A stretch of 64,000 nt of DNA from Couchioplanes caeruleus (GCF_023499255.1 NZ_CP092183.1:6630501-6694500); one strand, 5' to 3'. Shown: positions 7,992 through 17,547, numbered from the stretch's first letter. Notes: generated by a model not told the origin, from the letters alone. Made by a program: numbers and translations.

Positions 7992-8447
7992 GTGAGTGAC
8001 CCGAGTGACATCGCCGACCCGCTGGCATTGGAAGAGCAGGTCTGTTTCGCCCTCTCCGTGGCGGCGCGCAGCGTCGTGGCGATCTATCGTCCGATCCTCG
8101 AGCCCATGGGCCTGACCCATCCGCAGTACCTGGTCATGCTGGCCCTGTGGCAGTACGCGCCGCTGTCCGTACGCCGGCTCAGCGAACTTCTCGCCCTCGA
8201 CCCCGGCACCCTCTCCCCGCTGCTCAAGCGCCTCGAGGCGATCGGATACCTGGTCCGCGAGCGGGACCAGTCCGACGAGCGCAGCCTCGCGATCACGCTC
8301 ACCCCCAAGGGCCGGGAGCTGCGGGCCGAGGCCGAGAAGATCCCACCGGCCGTGGTCCAGCGGCTGGGGCTGCCGATCGCGGATCTGCAGCAGCTACGCA
8401 CGGCACTGACCCACGTCATCACGGCCGCCAAGCCGGCAGGTCCGTAG
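7992..8447 (+). CDS. MarR-family regulator, OhrR-like
   Basis: 151 residues. The N-terminal helix EEQVCFALSVAARSVVAIYRP carries C18 at the place of the peroxide-sensing cysteine of OhrR. It is followed by LEPMGLTHPQYLVMLALW, very typical of OhrR. The winged helix spans about residues 50-110 (LSVRRLSELLALDPGTLSPL, then RERDQSDERSLAITLT). GTG 7992 follows GAGGAG. No ohr peroxidase gene is adjacent, so the target may be the small divergent gene, the regulator itself, or a distant ohr. Repeated operator sites lie just upstream. Confidence 0.88.
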   Translation: MSDPSDIADPLALEEQVCFALSVAARSVVAIYRPILEPMGLTHPQYLVMLALWQYAPLSVRRLSELLALDPGTLSPLLKRLEAIGYLVRERDQSDERSLAITLTPKGRELRAEAEKIPPAVVQRLGLPIADLQQLRTALTHVITAAKPAGP

Positions 8448-8483
8448 CTGACGATGTTCGCGCTCGCCCGATGCCGCTGCGGC

Positions 8484-9488
8484 TCAGCGAAGCGCGGTAC
8501 GCAACTCGATGATCATCCGCAGGCCGGCGACCCGGACCGGCCCGAGCTCCAGGCCGGCCGCCCGCGCGAGCACGCCGATCTGGTCGGGCGTCCGGTTGCG
8601 GCCCCGGACATAACAGAGCATCCGCAGGTCACCCTCGGTGTCCGGCGCGCCGCCGTCACCGTCCTCGATGACGATGACCTTGCCGTCGGGGCCGGCCGCC
8701 TCCGCACACCGCCGGAGGATCCGCACCGCGCTCTCGTCGTCCCAGTCGTGCAGCACGCCGGACAGCAGGTAGCCGCCCGCGCCGGCGGGCAGCGGCTCGA
8801 AGAAGCTCCCGGCCACGGCCACGGCCTCGGCCCGGCCACCCACCTCAGCGAACGCCTCCTCGGCCCGCGCCGCCGCACCGGCCAGATCGACCACCGTGCC
8901 CCGCAGGCCCGCGTGCGCCCGGAGCAGCGCGATCAGCAGCGTGCCGTTGCCGCCGCCCACGTCCACGACGTGACCCAGCGCGCCCCACGGATAGGCGGCG
9001 GCGACCTGATCACCGTCGACCAGCCGCGACCCCATCAGCGCATCGAACGACGCGGCGAGGCGCGGATCGGCGGCCAGGTCTTCCCAGTACGGCCGGCCGA
9101 ACTGCCGCGGATAGGCGGCCTCGCCGGTCCGCACCGTGTGCAGCAACTGGGTGAAACACAGGTCGGCCCGCCCGATGGCGCCCTCGAGGTCGAGCCACGC
9201 CCGCATACCGTCGGGGTGGTCGTCGCGGAGCTGCTCGCCCAGCTCGGTCAGGGCGAAGACGCCGTCATCCGTGCGGCTCAGGACGCCCGCGGTCACCAGG
9301 TGGTTCATCAGGCGGTCCAGGGCGTCCGGCTCGGCGCACGCGGCGGGGGCCAGGGCTTCGACCGTACGCGTGCCCGCGGCGATGTGGTCCGCCAAGCGCA
9401 AGGTCGCCGCGACCCGGACGGCCATCGGGGTGAGCAGATCGGCCGCGGCCCAGATGCCGCCGCCCCAAGCGGGCTTCTCGTCCGTCAT
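8484..9488 (-). CDS. SAM-dependent O-methyltransferase with dimerisation domain
   Basis: 334 residues from ATG 9488 behind GGGGGAGAGG. Residues 10-90 form the winged-helix dimerisation domain (VRVAATLRLADHIAAGTRTVEAL). The catalytic domain has HVVDVGGGNGTLLIALL for SAM, VVDLAGA, and the family block LSGVLHDWDDESAVRILRRC with the usual catalytic histidine. This is the plant/polyketide O-methyltransferase family used on aromatic natural products. No biosynthetic cluster surrounds it, so the substrate is unknown. Confidence 0.88.
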   Translation of the reverse strand: MTDEKPAWGGGIWAAADLLTPMAVRVAATLRLADHIAAGTRTVEALAPAACAEPDALDRLMNHLVTAGVLSRTDDGVFALTELGEQLRDDHPDGMRAWLDLEGAIGRADLCFTQLLHTVRTGEAAYPRQFGRPYWEDLAADPRLAASFDALMGSRLVDGDQVAAAYPWGALGHVVDVGGGNGTLLIALLRAHAGLRGTVVDLAGAAARAEEAFAEVGGRAEAVAVAGSFFEPLPAGAGGYLLSGVLHDWDDESAVRILRRCAEAAGPDGKVIVIEDGDGGAPDTEGDLRMLCYVRGRNRTPDQIGVLARAAGLELGPVRVAGLRMIIELRTALR

Positions 9489-9697
9489 GGCCTCTCCCCC
9501 GATCAGCCGGTCCAGGTCACCACCACCCAGACCATCCAGACGAAGAGTACGCAGAGAAGGACGACGAGAACGATGTCGACGGTGCGCGAAACCCGTCCCC
9601 ACTTGTGCCGCCTCACCGCCCGATCGTCGCTCATCGCCCGGCCGCGGGTCAGCGAAATCCACTTTGTTCACCGCCGCCAGCCCCGCACGCTGAGCGG

Positions 9698-10423
9698 ATG
9701 CATCGCGATCCGCTGACCGACGCGCGCGACCTCGTCACTGAGCTGTTCCCCCGAAACCGGTGGGCCGTGCTCGCCGGCAGCGTCACCACCGCCCAGCGCA
9801 CCACCGGCTCGGACCTCGACATCGTCGTCCTCCTGCCCGACGGCGACGGGCAGGCCCCGCACCGCGACTCCCGCCTTTACCGCGGCTGGCCCGTCGAGCT
9901 GTTCGTGCACGATGAGCAGTCCCTCGTCCACTACCTGGCCAAGGACCTCCCGGGCAGACGGCCGGTCATGCACCGCATGGTCGCCACCGGCGTCCCGGTG
10001 TCGGGCGACCCACGGCGATGGCAGACGCACTGCGCCGCCGTCCTGGCCGCGGGGCCGGCTCCCCTGACCGCCGACGAGCGCGACCGGATCCGCTACCACC
10101 TCACCGACCTGCTCGACGACCTCCGCCACGCCACCGACCCCGGCGAACGCACCGTCATCGGCACCGCCGCCTGGACGTCGGTGGCGCACCAGGCCCTCGC
10201 CCTGGCCGACCATTGGACGGGCACGAGCAAATGGCTGCTGCGCGAACTCCGCGACCTTGACTCCGAGCTGGCCGGCCGATGGCTGAGCGCCCACAACGAC
10301 ACCGCCGCGATCGAGGCCCTCCTCGAGGAGATCCTCGACCGGCACGGCGGCCTGCTCTTCGACGGCTTCCACGTCGCCGGGGACCACCCGGGGCCCCGGC
10401 TGGGGCCCCGCGAGCGTCCGTGA
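9698..10423 (+). CDS. Nucleotidyltransferase-domain protein
   Basis: 241 residues from ATG 9698. The signature LAGSVTTAQRTTGSDLDIVVLL is the GS-x(9)-SDLD core of pol-beta-type nucleotidyltransferases. A helical C-terminal part follows (residues about 130-235), as in MNT/HEPN-like or antibiotic-modifying members. The next gene, a broken methyltransferase, starts within a few bases of its stop, so the two formed an operon. No substrate can be assigned. Confidence 0.75.
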   Translation: MHRDPLTDARDLVTELFPRNRWAVLAGSVTTAQRTTGSDLDIVVLLPDGDGQAPHRDSRLYRGWPVELFVHDEQSLVHYLAKDLPGRRPVMHRMVATGVPVSGDPRRWQTHCAAVLAAGPAPLTADERDRIRYHLTDLLDDLRHATDPGERTVIGTAAWTSVAHQALALADHWTGTSKWLLRELRDLDSELAGRWLSAHNDTAAIEALLEEILDRHGGLLFDGFHVAGDHPGPRLGPRERP

Positions 10424-10437
10424 CGAGGCGTACGTTG

Positions 10438-11244
10438 ATGGTCGTGCCCGACGCCCCGTGGTCCGACCCGGACCTGGTCGCGCGATTCGCCGACGGCGCG
10501 TACGCGACCGTGAAGGGTTACGTACGCACCTACGTCCTGCACCACCACCTGCTGGACCATCTGCCGGCGCCGCCGGCGCGGGAACTCGACGTCGGCGGCG
10601 GCGCCGGGCACCAGTCGTTCCCCCTCGCGGCCCTGGGCTACGACGTGACGCTGCTCGACTCCTCCCCCGCGATGCTCGACAGGGCACGGCAGTGACTCGG
10701 GGCGCTTCCCGACCGGGTCCAGCAACGCGTGACGCTCCTGGAGGCCGATGGCGAGCATGCGTACGAGGCAGTCGGCGGTGAGCGCTTCGCGGCGGTGTTG
10801 TGTCACGGCGTCCTGGGGTACCTGGACCGGCCCGAGCCGTTGATCGACGAGCTGTGCCGGTGCTCCGCCCCCGGCGGCATCATCTCGATCATGACAGGGA
10901 ACGCGAGGGCGGCGGCGGTACGGCCGGCGCTGGAGCGACGCTGGGACGACGCCCTGGCCTCATTCGACAGCAGGAGCGAGATCGGCGTCCTCGGGGTCCG
11001 CGGCCGGGCCGACACGGTGGAGGAACTGAGCGCGTACCTGCGAGGCCGAGGCGTCGAGCCGGTGCGCTGGTACGGCGTCTGGCTGTTCGTCGACTGGCTC
11101 GAGTTCAGCGGGGTCACCCTGGATCCGGGCGACGCCCGGGAACTGGCGGCGACGGCTGCGGCCGAGCTCGAAGCCAGCCGGCGCGATCCGTACCGCCACC
11201 TCAGCCGCGTCTTCCACCTCGTCGGCCGCAACGGTCCCGGCTGA
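10438..11244 (+). pseudogene. SAM-dependent methyltransferase interrupted by an in-frame TGA
   Basis: One continuous reading frame encodes a class I methyltransferase. Motif I is ELDVGGGAGHQSFPLAALG, followed by VTLLDSSPAML, then LCHGVLGYLDRPEPLI and a C-terminal RHLSRVFHLV typical of the SmtA/CmoM group. A TGA at 10693-10695 splits the frame after MLDRARQ; the family continues directly with LGALPDRVQ in the same frame. A single C-to-T change of a CGA arginine codon would explain it. ATG 10438 has GAGG 9 nt upstream; GTG 10420 would overlap the previous stop. Either a recent nonsense mutation or a sequencing error. Confidence 0.8.
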
Positions 11245-11288
11245 CAAATACGTGGTGCCGGCGGCCGGGGTCCCGCGACAATGCCGGC

Positions 11289-12026
11289 GTGGCAGAGGTC
11301 AAGGTCGTCGTCGCCCATGACGAGCGTGCGACGCTGCGGGTCGGCGACGTGTTCCTGAAGGTCGACGGCGATCAGACGCGTACGGACGTCGAGGTCGAGG
11401 CGATGGCCCTGGCGCCGGTGCCGACCCCCGAGGTCCTGTGGCGCAGGCCGCCGGTGCTGGCGATCGCCGCGGTCCCCGGCACGGAACTGGGCCACCTCGG
11501 CCGGCCCTCGACCGCGTCGCCGGCGGCTTGGGCGGCAGCCGGTGCCGCCGTATGGAAGATCCACGACGCCCCGCTGCCGCCGTGGCCGGGTCCCCGGCTG
11601 GACGACATCGCAGCGGACCTCGAGACCGAGTGCGAGTGGCTCCTCGCGAACGCCGTCCTGCCCACCGACCTGATCACGCGCAACCGCGAGATCGCCGAGT
11701 CCGCGCTCCGGCCGTGGACACCGGTGTTCACCCACGGTGACCTGCAGACCAACCACGTGTTCGTCGACGGCGACGAGGTCACCGGGGTGATCGACTGGTC
11801 CGAGGCGGCCCGCGGCGACGCCCTGCACGACCTCGCCGTCCTGACGCTCGGGTACGAACAACACCTCGACGACGTCCTCGACGGCTACGGCACCGACGTC
11901 GACCGCGAGGTGATCCGCGCCTGGTGGTCGATGCGCAGCCTGCTCGCGGTCCGGTGGCTCCTCGGCCACGGCTTCGACCCGTCCACGCCGGGCTGCGAGT
12001 TCGACGTCCTCCGATCCCGCATGTGA
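11289..12026 (+). CDS. Aminoglycoside phosphotransferase (APH)-family kinase
   Basis: 245 residues. The catalytic block is FTHGDLQTNHVFVDGD (HGDxxxNH), followed by the metal-binding VIDWSEA. The N-terminal lobe is short (RVGDVFLKVDGD with the ATP-binding lysine). This is the APH/choline-kinase fold. Substrates of such stand-alone members include aminoglycosides, macrolides and small metabolites, and none can be chosen here. GTG 11289 is preferred over longer frames, whose upstream part is not protein-like. Confidence 0.82.
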   Translation: MAEVKVVVAHDERATLRVGDVFLKVDGDQTRTDVEVEAMALAPVPTPEVLWRRPPVLAIAAVPGTELGHLGRPSTASPAAWAAAGAAVWKIHDAPLPPWPGPRLDDIAADLETECEWLLANAVLPTDLITRNREIAESALRPWTPVFTHGDLQTNHVFVDGDEVTGVIDWSEAARGDALHDLAVLTLGYEQHLDDVLDGYGTDVDREVIRAWWSMRSLLAVRWLLGHGFDPSTPGCEFDVLRSRM

Positions 12027-12079
12027 GGCCCGGGACCGGTCGGCGGTCTGCCGCCAGCGCAGCACCGCTCGGCCAGGAG

Positions 12080-12494
<415 letters not shown>

Positions 12495-12565
12495 GGTCAT
12501 CCTACGGCAGCGACGATCGCCTCCCGGCAGGCGGCGCACCCCTCGCCCTCACGGTGAGCGACCCC

Positions 12566-12690
12566 CGACCGAGGCCGGCGCCGCGGCCGGGCCCGAGCCG
12601 GGCCAGGCCAGGGCCGAGCCAGGGCCGAGCCGGGGCCGAGCCGGGCCAGGCCAGGGCCGAGCCGGGCCAGAGCCGAGCCGGGCCGGGGCA
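12566..12690. repeat. GC-rich degenerate tandem repeats
   Basis: Built from GCCGAGCC and GGGCCAGG units. A 26-bp stretch at 12595-12620 recurs exactly at 12638-12663. The whole 12495-12827 interval between rnpB and the permease gene has no credible coding frame. Confidence 0.7.
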
Positions 12691-12827
12691 AGCAGGCCGA
12701 CGAAAGCCGCTCCGAGGCGGCACGCAACAAGGCCGACGAGAGCCGAGCGCGAGCCGCACGCAAGCAGGCCGGCAGGAAGCGGCCCGGCGGGAAACCCCCG
12801 GCCGATCACCGTAGATTCATTCGCATC

Positions 12828-13580
12828 ATGGATGTCGGACACGTTCTTCTGCTGCTCGCCGCCGGTCTGGTCGCGGGCGTCGTCAACGCGCTGGCCGGCG
12901 GCGGGTCGCTGATCACCTTCCCGACGCTGATCGGGATCGGGCTGCCGAGCGTTGCCGCCAACGTCACGAATTCGGTGGCTGTCTTTCCGGGGTACGTGTC
13001 CAGTGTCGTCGGGAGCCGCGCGGATCTGCGGGGGCAGTGGCGGCGGCTGGGGTCGCTGGTGCCGTTGTGCGTGGCCGGGTCCGCGGCCGGGTGTGCGTTG
13101 CTGCTCGGTACGCCCGCCCGCGCGTTCGATCTGATCGTGCCGTTCCTGGTGCTCGGGGCGGCCGCCGCGCTGGCGTTCCAGGATCGGTTGCGGGCGCTGG
13201 TGGGGCATGCGAGCCGACGGCGGCGGGGTGTGTTGCCGGTTGTCGTGTTCGTGGGCGCCGTGTACGGGGGCTACTTCGGCGCCGCCCTCGGGGTGATGTA
13301 CGTGGCCGCGCTCGCGCTGGTGCTGGACGAAACCCTGAACCGGATCAACGCGTTGAAGAATGTGCTGTCCGCCTGTGTCGGGCTGGTGACCGTGATCGTG
13401 TTCGCCGTGTTCGCGCCGATCCACTGGGGGGCCGTGTTGGTGGTGGCGCCCGCGACGGTGGTGGGCGGGTACGCGGGCGCGCACCTGGCACGTCGTTTGC
13501 CAGCAAAGGTGTTGAAGGTTCTTATTGTCACGTTCGGCGCGGTGATCGGATTGGTCCTGCTGGGGCGCGCCTTCCGGTGA
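12828..13580 (+). CDS. TSUP-family (TauE/SafE) membrane permease
   Basis: 250 residues with about eight membrane segments. The N-terminal repeat motif AGVVNALAGGGSLITFPTLI and the second-half GAVYGGYFGAALGVMYVAAL are the two inverted half-repeats of the sulfite exporter TauE/SafE family. These carry sulfonates, sulfite or other small anions. The ligand is not evident. ATG 12828. The MarR gene begins 41 nt downstream on the same strand and may regulate it. Confidence 0.88.
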   Translation: MDVGHVLLLLAAGLVAGVVNALAGGGSLITFPTLIGIGLPSVAANVTNSVAVFPGYVSSVVGSRADLRGQWRRLGSLVPLCVAGSAAGCALLLGTPARAFDLIVPFLVLGAAAALAFQDRLRALVGHASRRRRGVLPVVVFVGAVYGGYFGAALGVMYVAALALVLDETLNRINALKNVLSACVGLVTVIVFAVFAPIHWGAVLVVAPATVVGGYAGAHLARRLPAKVLKVLIVTFGAVIGLVLLGRAFR

Positions 13581-13621
13581 GAATGGTCGTCCCGGGCATT
13601 GTGATAGACGAGGAAGGGCAC

Positions 13622-14083
13622 ATGGCGAACGACGAGGCCGCGCTCGGCGTCATCGAGACGCAGGTCGCGATGCTCATCCGGCTGGGTGAGGCGACCCGGC
13701 GCAGTTCACCGCGGCCGCATCGGGCACTGGACCGGGCGGCGTACGTCATCCTGCGGCTGCTCCAGGAGTCCGGGCCGCAGAACGTCTCCGCCGTGGCGCA
13801 CCGGCTGAACCTCGACGGCTCGACGGTGACCCGGCAGGTGAGCGCGATGCACCGGGACGGCCTGGTCGAGCGGCATCCGGATCCGGACGACGGGCGGGGC
13901 ACGGTCATCGCCGCGACCGAGCGGGGTCTCTCCCAGGTGGAGGCGGTCGCCAAGGCGCGGCGTGAGCTGTACGACCTGCTGCTCAAGGACTGGACGAGCC
14001 ATGAGCGCAAGGAGCTCGCCGGCATCCTCGAGCGGCTCACCCGGGACATGGACTCGTACATCAAAGGCCGCGGCCTCGGATAG
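13622..14083 (+). CDS. MarR-family transcriptional regulator
   Basis: 153 residues from ATG 13622 behind AGGAAGG. The winged helix is clear: QNVSAVAHRLNLDGSTVTRQ as recognition region, then HPDPDDGRGTVIAATERG for the wing. No OhrR-type cysteine is found. It is co-directional with the TSUP permease just upstream and ends in a strong hairpin that overlaps its stop codon. Confidence 0.88.
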   Translation: MANDEAALGVIETQVAMLIRLGEATRRSSPRPHRALDRAAYVILRLLQESGPQNVSAVAHRLNLDGSTVTRQVSAMHRDGLVERHPDPDDGRGTVIAATERGLSQVEAVAKARRELYDLLLKDWTSHERKELAGILERLTRDMDSYIKGRGLG

Positions 14084-14099
14084 GACATCCGAGGCCGCG
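14069..14099. terminator. Bidirectional hairpin between MarR and the permease operon
   Basis: A 13-bp perfect stem (CGCGGCCTCGGAT and its complement) with a 5-nt AGGAC loop. It includes the MarR stop codon and lies 20 nt past the end of the convergent permease gene. There is no U-tract, as is usual in high-GC actinomycetes. Confidence 0.7.
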
Positions 14100-14119
14100 A
14101 CATGCGAGGAGCTGCGGGA

Positions 14120-15772
14120 TCAGGTCGATGAGGTGATGGGGTCGGCGTCGGGGGTCGTACGGGCCTTCTCCAGGCGTGGGTCGCCCTCGTCGGCGAAGTA
14201 GTCGTCCGGGTTGGTGTGGTCGATGCCGTCCGGGGTCTTCGCGGCCCGCAGGACCAGCGTCGCGATGACCGCCACCAGCAGGTTGACCGCGACCGCCACG
14301 AAGCCCACGTAGATGGTCTTCGGGCTGTCGAAGCCGAGGTCGGACAGCGGGAACGCCGAGCCGCCGAAGTGTTTGCGGCCGGTGTTGGCGTTCGGGATGT
14401 TGTAGAGCATCCACATGCCCATGCCCATGCCGGCCGCCCAGCCGGCGATCAGCGCCCAGCGGTGCAGCCACCGGGTGAACAGGCCGAGCGCCACCGAGGG
14501 CCCGGTCTGCAGGATGATGATGCCGCCGATGAGCTGCAGGTCGATGGAGAACTGCGGGTCGAGGAAGATGATGCAGGCGACCGCGCCGACCTTGACCACC
14601 AGCGACGTGATCTTGGAGACGTTCGCCTCCTGCGCCGGGGTCGCGTCCTTCTTCAGGTACTCCTTGTAGATGTTGCGGGTGAACAGGTTCGCCGCCGCGA
14701 TCGACATGATGGCCGCCGGGACCAGCGCGCCGATGCCGATGGCCGCGAAGGCGACGCCCGCGAACCACGACGGGAACTGCTGGTCGAAGAGCAGCGGCAC
14801 GACGGTGTTGCTGTCCAGGCTGCCGGCCTTGGCACCGGGCAGCGGCGTCACGCCCGCGGAGATCGCCATGTAGCCGAGCAGCGCGATCAGGCCGAGCAGG
14901 AAACTGTACGCGGGCAGCGCCGACATGTTCCGCTTGATCACATTGCGGTTCTTGCTGGCCAGCACGCCCGTGATGCTGTGCGGGTACAGGAACAGCGCGA
15001 GGGCCGAGCCGAGCGCCAGCGTGATGTACTGGATCTGGTTGTTGGCGTTGAGGGTGATGCCGTCGCCGGTCGAGTTCGACGCCTGGAACTTCGCGTTCGC
15101 GTCGTCGAAGATGCTGCCCCAGCCGCCCAGCTTGTACGGCAGGTAGAGCACCGCCACGATGATGACGATGTAGATCAGCGTGTCCTTGACGAACGCGATC
15201 AGCGCGGGCGCCCGCAGGCCGGACTGGTAGGTGTACGCGGCCAGGATCGCGAACGCGATGATGATCGGCAGGTGCCGCGCGAGCGCGCTGTCCCCCGTCA
15301 CGCCCATCGTCTTGAGCACGGCCTCGATGCCGACCAGCTGCAGCGCGATGTACGGCATGGTCGCCACGATGCCGGTGATCGCCACGAGCAGGGCGAGCAG
15401 CGGCGAGTCGAAGCGGGACCGGACGAAGTCGGCGGGGGTCACGAAGCCGTGCCGGTGCGACACCGACCAGAGCCGGATCAGGATCAGGAAGAACAGCGGG
15501 TAGATGACCACGGTGTACGGCACCGCGAAGAACCCGGCGGCGCCCGCTCCGAAGATCAGCGCCGGCACGGCGACGAAGGTGTACGCCGTGTAGAGGTCGC
15601 CGCCGACCAGGAACCAGGTGATCCAGCCGCCGAAGCTGCGGCCGCCCAGCCCCCACTCGTCGAGGTGGGCCATGTCCTTAGGGGCGCGCCACCGGGCCGC
15701 CACGAAGCCCATGCCGCTGACCAGCAGGAAGAGCAGCGAGAAGACGATGATCTCGGTGATGTGGTCACTCAT
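14120..15772 (-). CDS. mctP: Sodium:solute symporter, monocarboxylate permease (MctP-like)
   Basis: 550 residues, 13 or so membrane helices. Sequence markers of the SSS family include RSFGGWITWFLVGGDLYTAYTF near the start and AAIGIGALVPAAIMSIAAANLFTRNI in the middle. LYPHSITGVLASKNRNVIKRN resembles MctP-type acetate/pyruvate/lactate permeases. It starts at ATG 15772, overlapping the end of the small DUF3311 gene by 8 nt, the usual partner arrangement. It imports short monocarboxylates; sodium or proton coupling is not decided by the sequence. Confidence 0.88.
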   Translation of the reverse strand: MSDHITEIIVFSLLFLLVSGMGFVAARWRAPKDMAHLDEWGLGGRSFGGWITWFLVGGDLYTAYTFVAVPALIFGAGAAGFFAVPYTVVIYPLFFLILIRLWSVSHRHGFVTPADFVRSRFDSPLLALLVAITGIVATMPYIALQLVGIEAVLKTMGVTGDSALARHLPIIIAFAILAAYTYQSGLRAPALIAFVKDTLIYIVIIVAVLYLPYKLGGWGSIFDDANAKFQASNSTGDGITLNANNQIQYITLALGSALALFLYPHSITGVLASKNRNVIKRNMSALPAYSFLLGLIALLGYMAISAGVTPLPGAKAGSLDSNTVVPLLFDQQFPSWFAGVAFAAIGIGALVPAAIMSIAAANLFTRNIYKEYLKKDATPAQEANVSKITSLVVKVGAVACIIFLDPQFSIDLQLIGGIIILQTGPSVALGLFTRWLHRWALIAGWAAGMGMGMWMLYNIPNANTGRKHFGGSAFPLSDLGFDSPKTIYVGFVAVAVNLLVAVIATLVLRAAKTPDGIDHTNPDDYFADEGDPRLEKARTTPDADPITSST

Positions 15773-16019
15773 CGACGGCCTCCGGGGTCTCCGGCGCGGA
15801 CGTCCGTGCGGGCCGCTTGGTCATCTGGTAGACCACCGAGGTCGTGGCGACGCCGACGAAGATGAAGAGGAACTGCAACCAGTAGAACGCCGGGAACCCC
15901 CACAGCCGCGGCGAGTCGCGGTTGAACAGCGGGGTCACCAGGGGCAGGACGATCGGGATGAGCAGCAGCCAGTACCAGGGGCTGCGGTCACTGCGCGGGG
16001 ACCGTACCGGTTCCGTCAT
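15765..16019 (-). CDS. DUF3311 small membrane protein
   Basis: 84 residues with two membrane segments (WYWLLLIPIVLPLVTPLFN and FYWLQFLFIFVGVATTSVVYQM) and a cytoplasmic tail rich in Thr, Pro and Glu. This is the DUF3311 accessory protein normally encoded just before MctP-type permeases. ATG 16019 follows AGGAGG at 9 nt. It is translationally coupled to the permease by an 8-nt overlap. It is presumed to assist the permease; direct function unknown. Confidence 0.88.
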   Translation of the reverse strand: MTEPVRSPRSDRSPWYWLLLIPIVLPLVTPLFNRDSPRLWGFPAFYWLQFLFIFVGVATTSVVYQMTKRPARTSAPETPEAVDE

Positions 16020-16120
16020 GGGTGGGATCCTCCTGGTCGGAGTGAATGACGGTTATCGGCCGCACGTTACCGAGAGGTTTCACAGGCGACTCTCAGTGGA
16101 GATCACCTTGCGCCGAACGG

Positions 16121-16154
16121 CAAGGGTGGTGCGCCGAACGGCACACCACCCTTG
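16121..16154. terminator. Hairpin downstream of the first chitinase
   Basis: Perfect 11-bp stem CAAGGGTGGTG/CACCACCCTTG with a 12-nt loop that itself can pair (GCC-GAAC-GGC). It is 10 nt past the end of the minus-strand chitinase gene. The loop sequence GCGCCGAACGGCA is present twice (16110 and 16131 regions). Confidence 0.7.
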
Positions 16155-16164
16155 CGCACCGTGT

Positions 16165-17463
16165 TCAGTGCCGCCAGGGCGACCAGAGACCGGCCGAGAT
16201 GGTACGGGTCAGCGACGCGTTCTCGTCGTCGCCGTCGAGCGACCACATCATCGCCCCGCCCAGCCCCTGCGCCCGGATGTACGCCGTCTTCTGCAGGATC
16301 TGCGCCGGGTCGTCGTACGTCCAGAAGGTGGTGCCGTCGAAGAGCCACGAGTGCCCGGCCCGCCAGTCGCGGTGCACGGTGTAGCCCTGGGCCGGCAGGT
16401 TCTTGAGGACCTTGTAGTCCTCGGTGCCGACCGCGAACGTGCCGGGCGCGCCGCCGGTGGCCGGGGCGAACAGGCCGTTCCCGCCGCCGGTCACGCCGGT
16501 CCAGCCCTGGCCGTAGTAGGGGATGCCGAGCACGAGCTTGCCGCTCGGGGCGCCCCGGTCCCGCCACGCGCCGATCGCGCCCTCGACGGAGAAGTCGGGG
16601 TTGTCCGGCGCCCCTTGGGGCACGCGCAGCGCGGACTGCTGGTTCGTCCGCGCCTCCCACGAGCCGTGGAAGTCGTAGCCCTGCACCGTACCGAAGTCCA
16701 GGTACTTGAAGATCTTCGTCTCGAAGCCCGCGTCGATCTTGGCGGGAGCGGCCGGCAGGAAGGCCGTGAGGTCGTAGTGCCGCTTCGTCGTGCGCGACAG
16801 CTTGTCGAGCTGCTTGCGGAACTCGGCGGTCAGCAGCGTGAAGTTGTGCTTGTCCTCGGGGCGGATCACGTTGCCGGCGTTGCCCTCGGAGCCGGGCCAC
16901 TCCCAGTCGAGGTCGACGCCGTCGAAGATGCCGCCGGCGACGCCCGCGGCCAGGCCCGGCAGGTTGCCCTTGATCCACAGGTCCACGCAGGAGCTGACCA
17001 GCTTCTGGCGGGACGCCTCGGTGAGCGCGGCGTCGGAGAAGTGCGCCGAGCCGGTCCAGCCGCCGAGCGAAATCAGCACCCGCAGGTTCGGGTTCTTCTG
17101 CTTGAGCTCGGCGAGCTGGTGGAGGTTGCCGGCGATCGGCTGGCCCGCCACGTCGCCCACGCCGTCGACGCTGAGCTCCGCGGGGAACGGCGTCTGCCAG
17201 TCGGCCCACGGGTCGGCCGAGTCGCAGACGCCGGCCGCCGTGACCGGCCCGAACGCGTAGTTGAGGTGGGTGAGCCGGGCGGCGGCGCCGGACGTCTGCA
17301 CCTTGGCGAGCTGAAAGCCACGGCCGTAGATACCCCACTGGGTGAAGTACCCGACCTTGACGTACGGCTTCTTCCCGTGCGCCTGGACCGTGCCCGGTGC
17401 GGCGGTGACGCCGACCAGGACGGCCGCGGCGACGGCGAGGAAGCGACGGGTGTATCCGCGCAT
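16165..17463 (-). CDS. Secreted GH18 chitinase
   Basis: 432 residues. Residues 1-29 are a signal peptide with an Arg pair and an AxA-like end (GTVQAHG). The rest is a GH18 TIM barrel: LRVLISLGGW, then the catalytic FDGVDLDWEWP (D183, D186, acid E188), VQGYDFHGSW and AMMWSLDGDD. Length and insertions resemble the group of bacterial family 18 chitinases with an alpha+beta insertion. No chitin-binding domain is fused. ATG 17463 follows GGAGGG. Together with the second chitinase and the NagZ-like protein it suggests chitin use. Confidence 0.92.
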   Translation of the reverse strand: MRGYTRRFLAVAAAVLVGVTAAPGTVQAHGKKPYVKVGYFTQWGIYGRGFQLAKVQTSGAAARLTHLNYAFGPVTAAGVCDSADPWADWQTPFPAELSVDGVGDVAGQPIAGNLHQLAELKQKNPNLRVLISLGGWTGSAHFSDAALTEASRQKLVSSCVDLWIKGNLPGLAAGVAGGIFDGVDLDWEWPGSEGNAGNVIRPEDKHNFTLLTAEFRKQLDKLSRTTKRHYDLTAFLPAAPAKIDAGFETKIFKYLDFGTVQGYDFHGSWEARTNQQSALRVPQGAPDNPDFSVEGAIGAWRDRGAPSGKLVLGIPYYGQGWTGVTGGGNGLFAPATGGAPGTFAVGTEDYKVLKNLPAQGYTVHRDWRAGHSWLFDGTTFWTYDDPAQILQKTAYIRAQGLGGAMMWSLDGDDENASLTRTISAGLWSPWRH

Positions 17464-17493
17464 GAAGCCCTCCAGGGGCGAAGCATTTAACAA

Positions 17494-17514
17494 ACTTTCC
17501 TGATTGAGGAAGCT
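17494..17514. promoter_or_regulatory. Imperfect inverted repeat in the chitinase promoter region
   Basis: ACTTTCCT-GATTG-AGGAAGCT, 6 of 8 bases paired, 31 bp upstream of the start codon, in an unusually AT-rich patch. Such a site fits a sugar-responsive repressor of chitin genes, but the match to any known regulator was not tested. Confidence 0.3.
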
Positions 17515-17547
17515 AAACGCCTGGATCTGGAGAAGCAATAAGCCGAT

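Noticed and set aside
10693..10695. TGA as selenocysteine codon
   Set aside because: It is not at a redox or catalytic site of the methyltransferase, and the family has arginine or similar there.
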